DNA of 64,000 nt, from NCBI RefSeq assembly GCF_900129465.1, contig NZ_FSRA01000001.1, positions 1,924,482-1,988,481 on the forward strand. Direction: 5' to 3'. Source of the DNA: Chitinophaga niabensis (GTDB lineage Bacteria; Bacteroidota; Bacteroidia; Chitinophagales; Chitinophagaceae). Position numbers and translations under genes: made by a program. How positions within the stretch are numbered: the stretch's first letter is position 1; every line of letters starts with the position of its first letter. Below, one piece after another: positions 61,997 through 64,000 of the stretch. The notes beneath the pieces were generated by a model. That model worked only from the letters and a program-made list of their open reading frames with translations. It was not told the DNA's origin and made no database searches.

Positions 61997-62063
61997 TCCT
62001 TAATTAGTTTAGTAACGTCAGCGGAATTGGACTGCTGTTTGCTAAACTAATTAAGGATTTTTT
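61997..62063 (+). ncRNA. Candidate hairpin small RNA of about 67 nt
   Basis: TCCTTAATTAGTTTAG (61997-62012) and CTAAACTAATTAAGGA (62042-62057) form a perfect 16-bp stem, closed by a 29-base loop with an inner CAGC/GCTG pairing, and ended by six T. The stem begins where transcription from the promoter at 61984-61991 should start. It could instead be an unusually large-looped terminator for the protease gene 71 bases upstream. No plus-strand gene follows. Confidence 0.5.
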
Positions 62064-62139
62064 CTTTATGGACATATTCCATGAGGTTATACTCAGCGAT
62101 CCATTGCAAAATTATCTTAAAACGTATAACGTACTCTTT

Positions 62140-64000
62140 TTACTCAAACTGGAACGCCTTTCCCAGGATCCCTCCAAACCCTACCCTCACCCCTACACGC
62201 GTAGGCAACTGGCTTTGATAGCCTGCCACCACATCTACCCGTATCACCTTGAAGATGTTTTCCAGGCCCGCAAATACTTCTACATAATTATTGTTCCTGT
62301 TCACATAAAAGGCATTAGACCCTGCTACCAGGTTCCATTTCAGCCGGTTGAACAAGGGTATCTTATTCGTCAGCAAACCGTTGAAATGATGCTCCACATT
62401 CGCTGTTGCATACAGGTTCGCCGATGTACTATACTGATAATAAGGCGCTAACTGGAAGCTGTTTACATATTTGGTGTTGTAAAAGGTTTGGTTACCATTA
62501 AAGTGTTGCAGATCAGGTATGCTCACTTTCTTATTGTTCAGGAAACCTCCTGTGGTGAATTTATAGGACAATGCACCGAAGAGCTTGAAATTCATATCGT
62601 CATGAACAGATAATTTCCATTTGTCGAAATCGCCGTCTATAAAGCCTTTGGTGTACATCAGCGTAAAAGTGGGATACTTGGAACCAATAGGCATTTTATA
62701 TTTCGGGTACTCAATGAATTTCTGCCCGGGCTGATAACTCAGTGCACCCGTTAGCGTTAGTACCTGTTCTTTTTCGAAAGGCAGATGCGCTAACTCTTCC
62801 GGATGATTAGGCGTAAAGGTCCTGCCGGCGTTCTTAAAGAGTACATAGTCGGTAGTGTTCTCCAAAGGTATCCGGTCCTCATAAGTAACATTCACATTCA
62901 GCTTCATCGCATTCTGGAAGTTGCGGTTGAAGTTCAATGAACCGAACCAGTTCTCATATAACTTCATGTAATTCTGCTTCCCCAGCAGGGTATACAGGGA
63001 GTTAGCGATCGGCCCGATAGGGTTTTCCTTATTGAACTGGGAGATGCGTTTCCCTCCTGCTATGTTCCATACATTCCGCGATCCGAAATCATCCCGTCCT
63101 CCGCCGGAGAAGGTTAGCCCCGTGGAAGCATTCAGGTGTGTATTACTAAAGCCATACCGCACATAGTTATGCCATTGCAGGTATCGTTTATTCGGCAGGC
63201 TGAAGGTCACAGATGGCGTAATAGCTAAAGAAACCCCTTCCACTGTATTGTAACTCAAACCTTTGAGCAGGGATTGATTATGGAAGGAATGCGTGGCAAT
63301 ACTGCTGTCTCTTTTGAAATACCAGGTATGCCCGAAACCATTCAGCAGAACGGCATCCAGCTTTACCGGCTGTGGTTTTTTACGCAAAGAGTCCAGGTGA
63401 TAACTGGAACGTGAGGAATCCCTTCTTACACGCGCTACACTGTCTTTCACGCGGAAGTCCTTTTGCTCATCAACTTCCAGTGGAACAGGACGGATGCTAT
63501 CCCAGTATTTCAGATCGCGTTCGGCTGCGTCCTTTTCGTACTTCATCACCACTTTGTTAAAGAAGCCTTTCGGAAAAACAGGTTTAAGGTCGTAGTTAGA
63601 GTATACGTTCACGTTATTAGCAGCTACATCAAAGCCTAACATCTTCATGGCCACATATACCACCTGGTCTTTCGTGCGCCACACCTCATTATTCACCGGC
63701 ACATGTGTTTGCCTGATGATCAATGTGTCCAGCAATTCCAGTTGATATTCCTTCGTAAGCATCAGGTCTGTGCTGTGGATGCGCCAGTCGTCTTCCGTGA
63801 TATAGATGTAACCGGAAAACACGGGTTCGTATTTGCGGCGTGGTATCACTTTGATCTTGTTCACGAGTTTGCCATCTTCCATAAAAGTACCTTCCAGCCT
63901 GTATTTATAATTCATCATGGCGGTTTCTGCAATGGGCGAAATAAAACCACGTGGGCCTAATTGCGAGGTGATGGCTTCCACGTTATTATCATAGAAACTG
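62140..64000 (-). CDS. DUF5686 outer-membrane protein, N-terminus beyond the window
   Basis: The leftward frame is open to base 64000, so the N-terminus is missing; 619 codons are visible. The upstream part of such proteins normally holds a carboxypeptidase-regulatory-like domain. The visible part is DUF5686: YKYRLEGTFMEDGKLVNKIKVIPRRKYEPVFSGYIYITED near its start, then a long barrel-like region (LNVNVTYEDRIPLENTTDY, YPTFTLMYTKGFIDGDFDKW, LPTRVGVRVGFGGILGKAF). It ends in Phe-x-x-Glu, close to the aromatic end of outer-membrane barrels. The family is common in Bacteroidota and of unknown function. No terminator is visible on its downstream side. Confidence 0.88.
   Translation of the reverse strand, partial: SFYDNNVEAITSQLGPRGFISPIAETAMMNYKYRLEGTFMEDGKLVNKIKVIPRRKYEPVFSGYIYITEDDWRIHSTDLMLTKEYQLELLDTLIIRQTHVPVNNEVWRTKDQVVYVAMKMLGFDVAANNVNVYSNYDLKPVFPKGFFNKVVMKYEKDAAERDLKYWDSIRPVPLEVDEQKDFRVKDSVARVRRDSSRSSYHLDSLRKKPQPVKLDAVLLNGFGHTWYFKRDSSIATHSFHNQSLLKGLSYNTVEGVSLAITPSVTFSLPNKRYLQWHNYVRYGFSNTHLNASTGLTFSGGGRDDFGSRNVWNIAGGKRISQFNKENPIGPIANSLYTLLGKQNYMKLYENWFGSLNFNRNFQNAMKLNVNVTYEDRIPLENTTDYVLFKNAGRTFTPNHPEELAHLPFEKEQVLTLTGALSYQPGQKFIEYPKYKMPIGSKYPTFTLMYTKGFIDGDFDKWKLSVHDDMNFKLFGALSYKFTTGGFLNNKKVSIPDLQHFNGNQTFYNTKYVNSFQLAPYYQYSTSANLYATANVEHHFNGLLTNKIPLFNRLKWNLVAGSNAFYVNRNNNYVEVFAGLENIFKVIRVDVVAGYQSQLPTRVGVRVGFGGILGKAFQFE

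Noticed and set aside
62068-62451. 127-codon ORF after the hairpin at 61997
   Set aside because: Most of it is antisense to the DUF5686 gene and its sequence is low-quality (Pro/Tyr/His runs).

Overview
The window comes from the chromosome of a Bacteroidota bacterium, most likely a Chitinophaga-like member of the Chitinophagaceae. Evidence for this includes a SusC/SusD pair, a type IX secretion (type B) sorting domain, DUF4397, DUF3347, DUF4260 and DUF5686 proteins, LytS/LytTR signalling, and start-proximal -7 boxes of the Bacteroidota form TAnnTTTG. I saw no tRNA, rRNA, insertion sequence, prophage or CRISPR array. Both edges cut through a gene.

Layout. 1-11844 is the 3' part of a giant adhesin-like gene: 42 DE/ACGN motifs mark HYR-like units of about 82 residues, followed by five Ig-like units and a secretion tail. 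11845-12293 holds a terminator and a densely folded candidate RNA. 12350-15471 carries a DUF4260 protein, serA and a serine hydrolase lipoprotein. 15541-24427 is a seven-gene leftward metal-resistance operon: CDF exporter, response regulator, histidine kinase, TolC-like protein, fusion protein, CzcA-type pump and a His/Lys-rich secreted peptide. 24826-30401 is a SusC-SusD-DUF4397 uptake locus. 30452-38219 is mostly housekeeping: a HEAT-like protein, infC, thrS, a SMUG-like uracil-DNA glycosylase, a DUF3347 lipoprotein and an ABC-F protein.

38315-40282 holds an ArsR-SRPBCC-VOC cassette flanked by two gene remnants. 41168-46847 is an aldose-oxidation locus: AraC regulator, sugar-acid dehydratase, SDR and a PQQ/cytochrome c dehydrogenase. 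48167-51245 is a compact isoprenoid operon: UbiA prenyltransferase, a class I isoprenoid synthase-like protein, and a secreted protein carrying a class II cyclase-like DxDD motif. 51387-52873 is a second ArsR cassette. 52925-54639 is a LytS/LytTR pair. 54640-64000 holds assorted genes: trhO, a 49-residue membrane protein, an esterase, an outer-membrane protein with internal repeats, a TlpA-like thioredoxin, a double trypsin-like protein with an inserted PDZ, a candidate hairpin RNA with its own promoter, and a DUF5686 protein.

The observations I rate highest are four. (1) The two ArsR cassettes, 11.4 kb apart, share one operator design: two GCAA-N8-TTGC sites with centres exactly 26 bp apart. 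(2) The three-gene isoprenoid operon. (3) The 246-bp repeat array, which keeps perfect register for 5.9 kb and shows 6/6/7-unit higher-order repeats. (4) Two unannotated RNA candidates, at 12000-12293 and 61997-62063.
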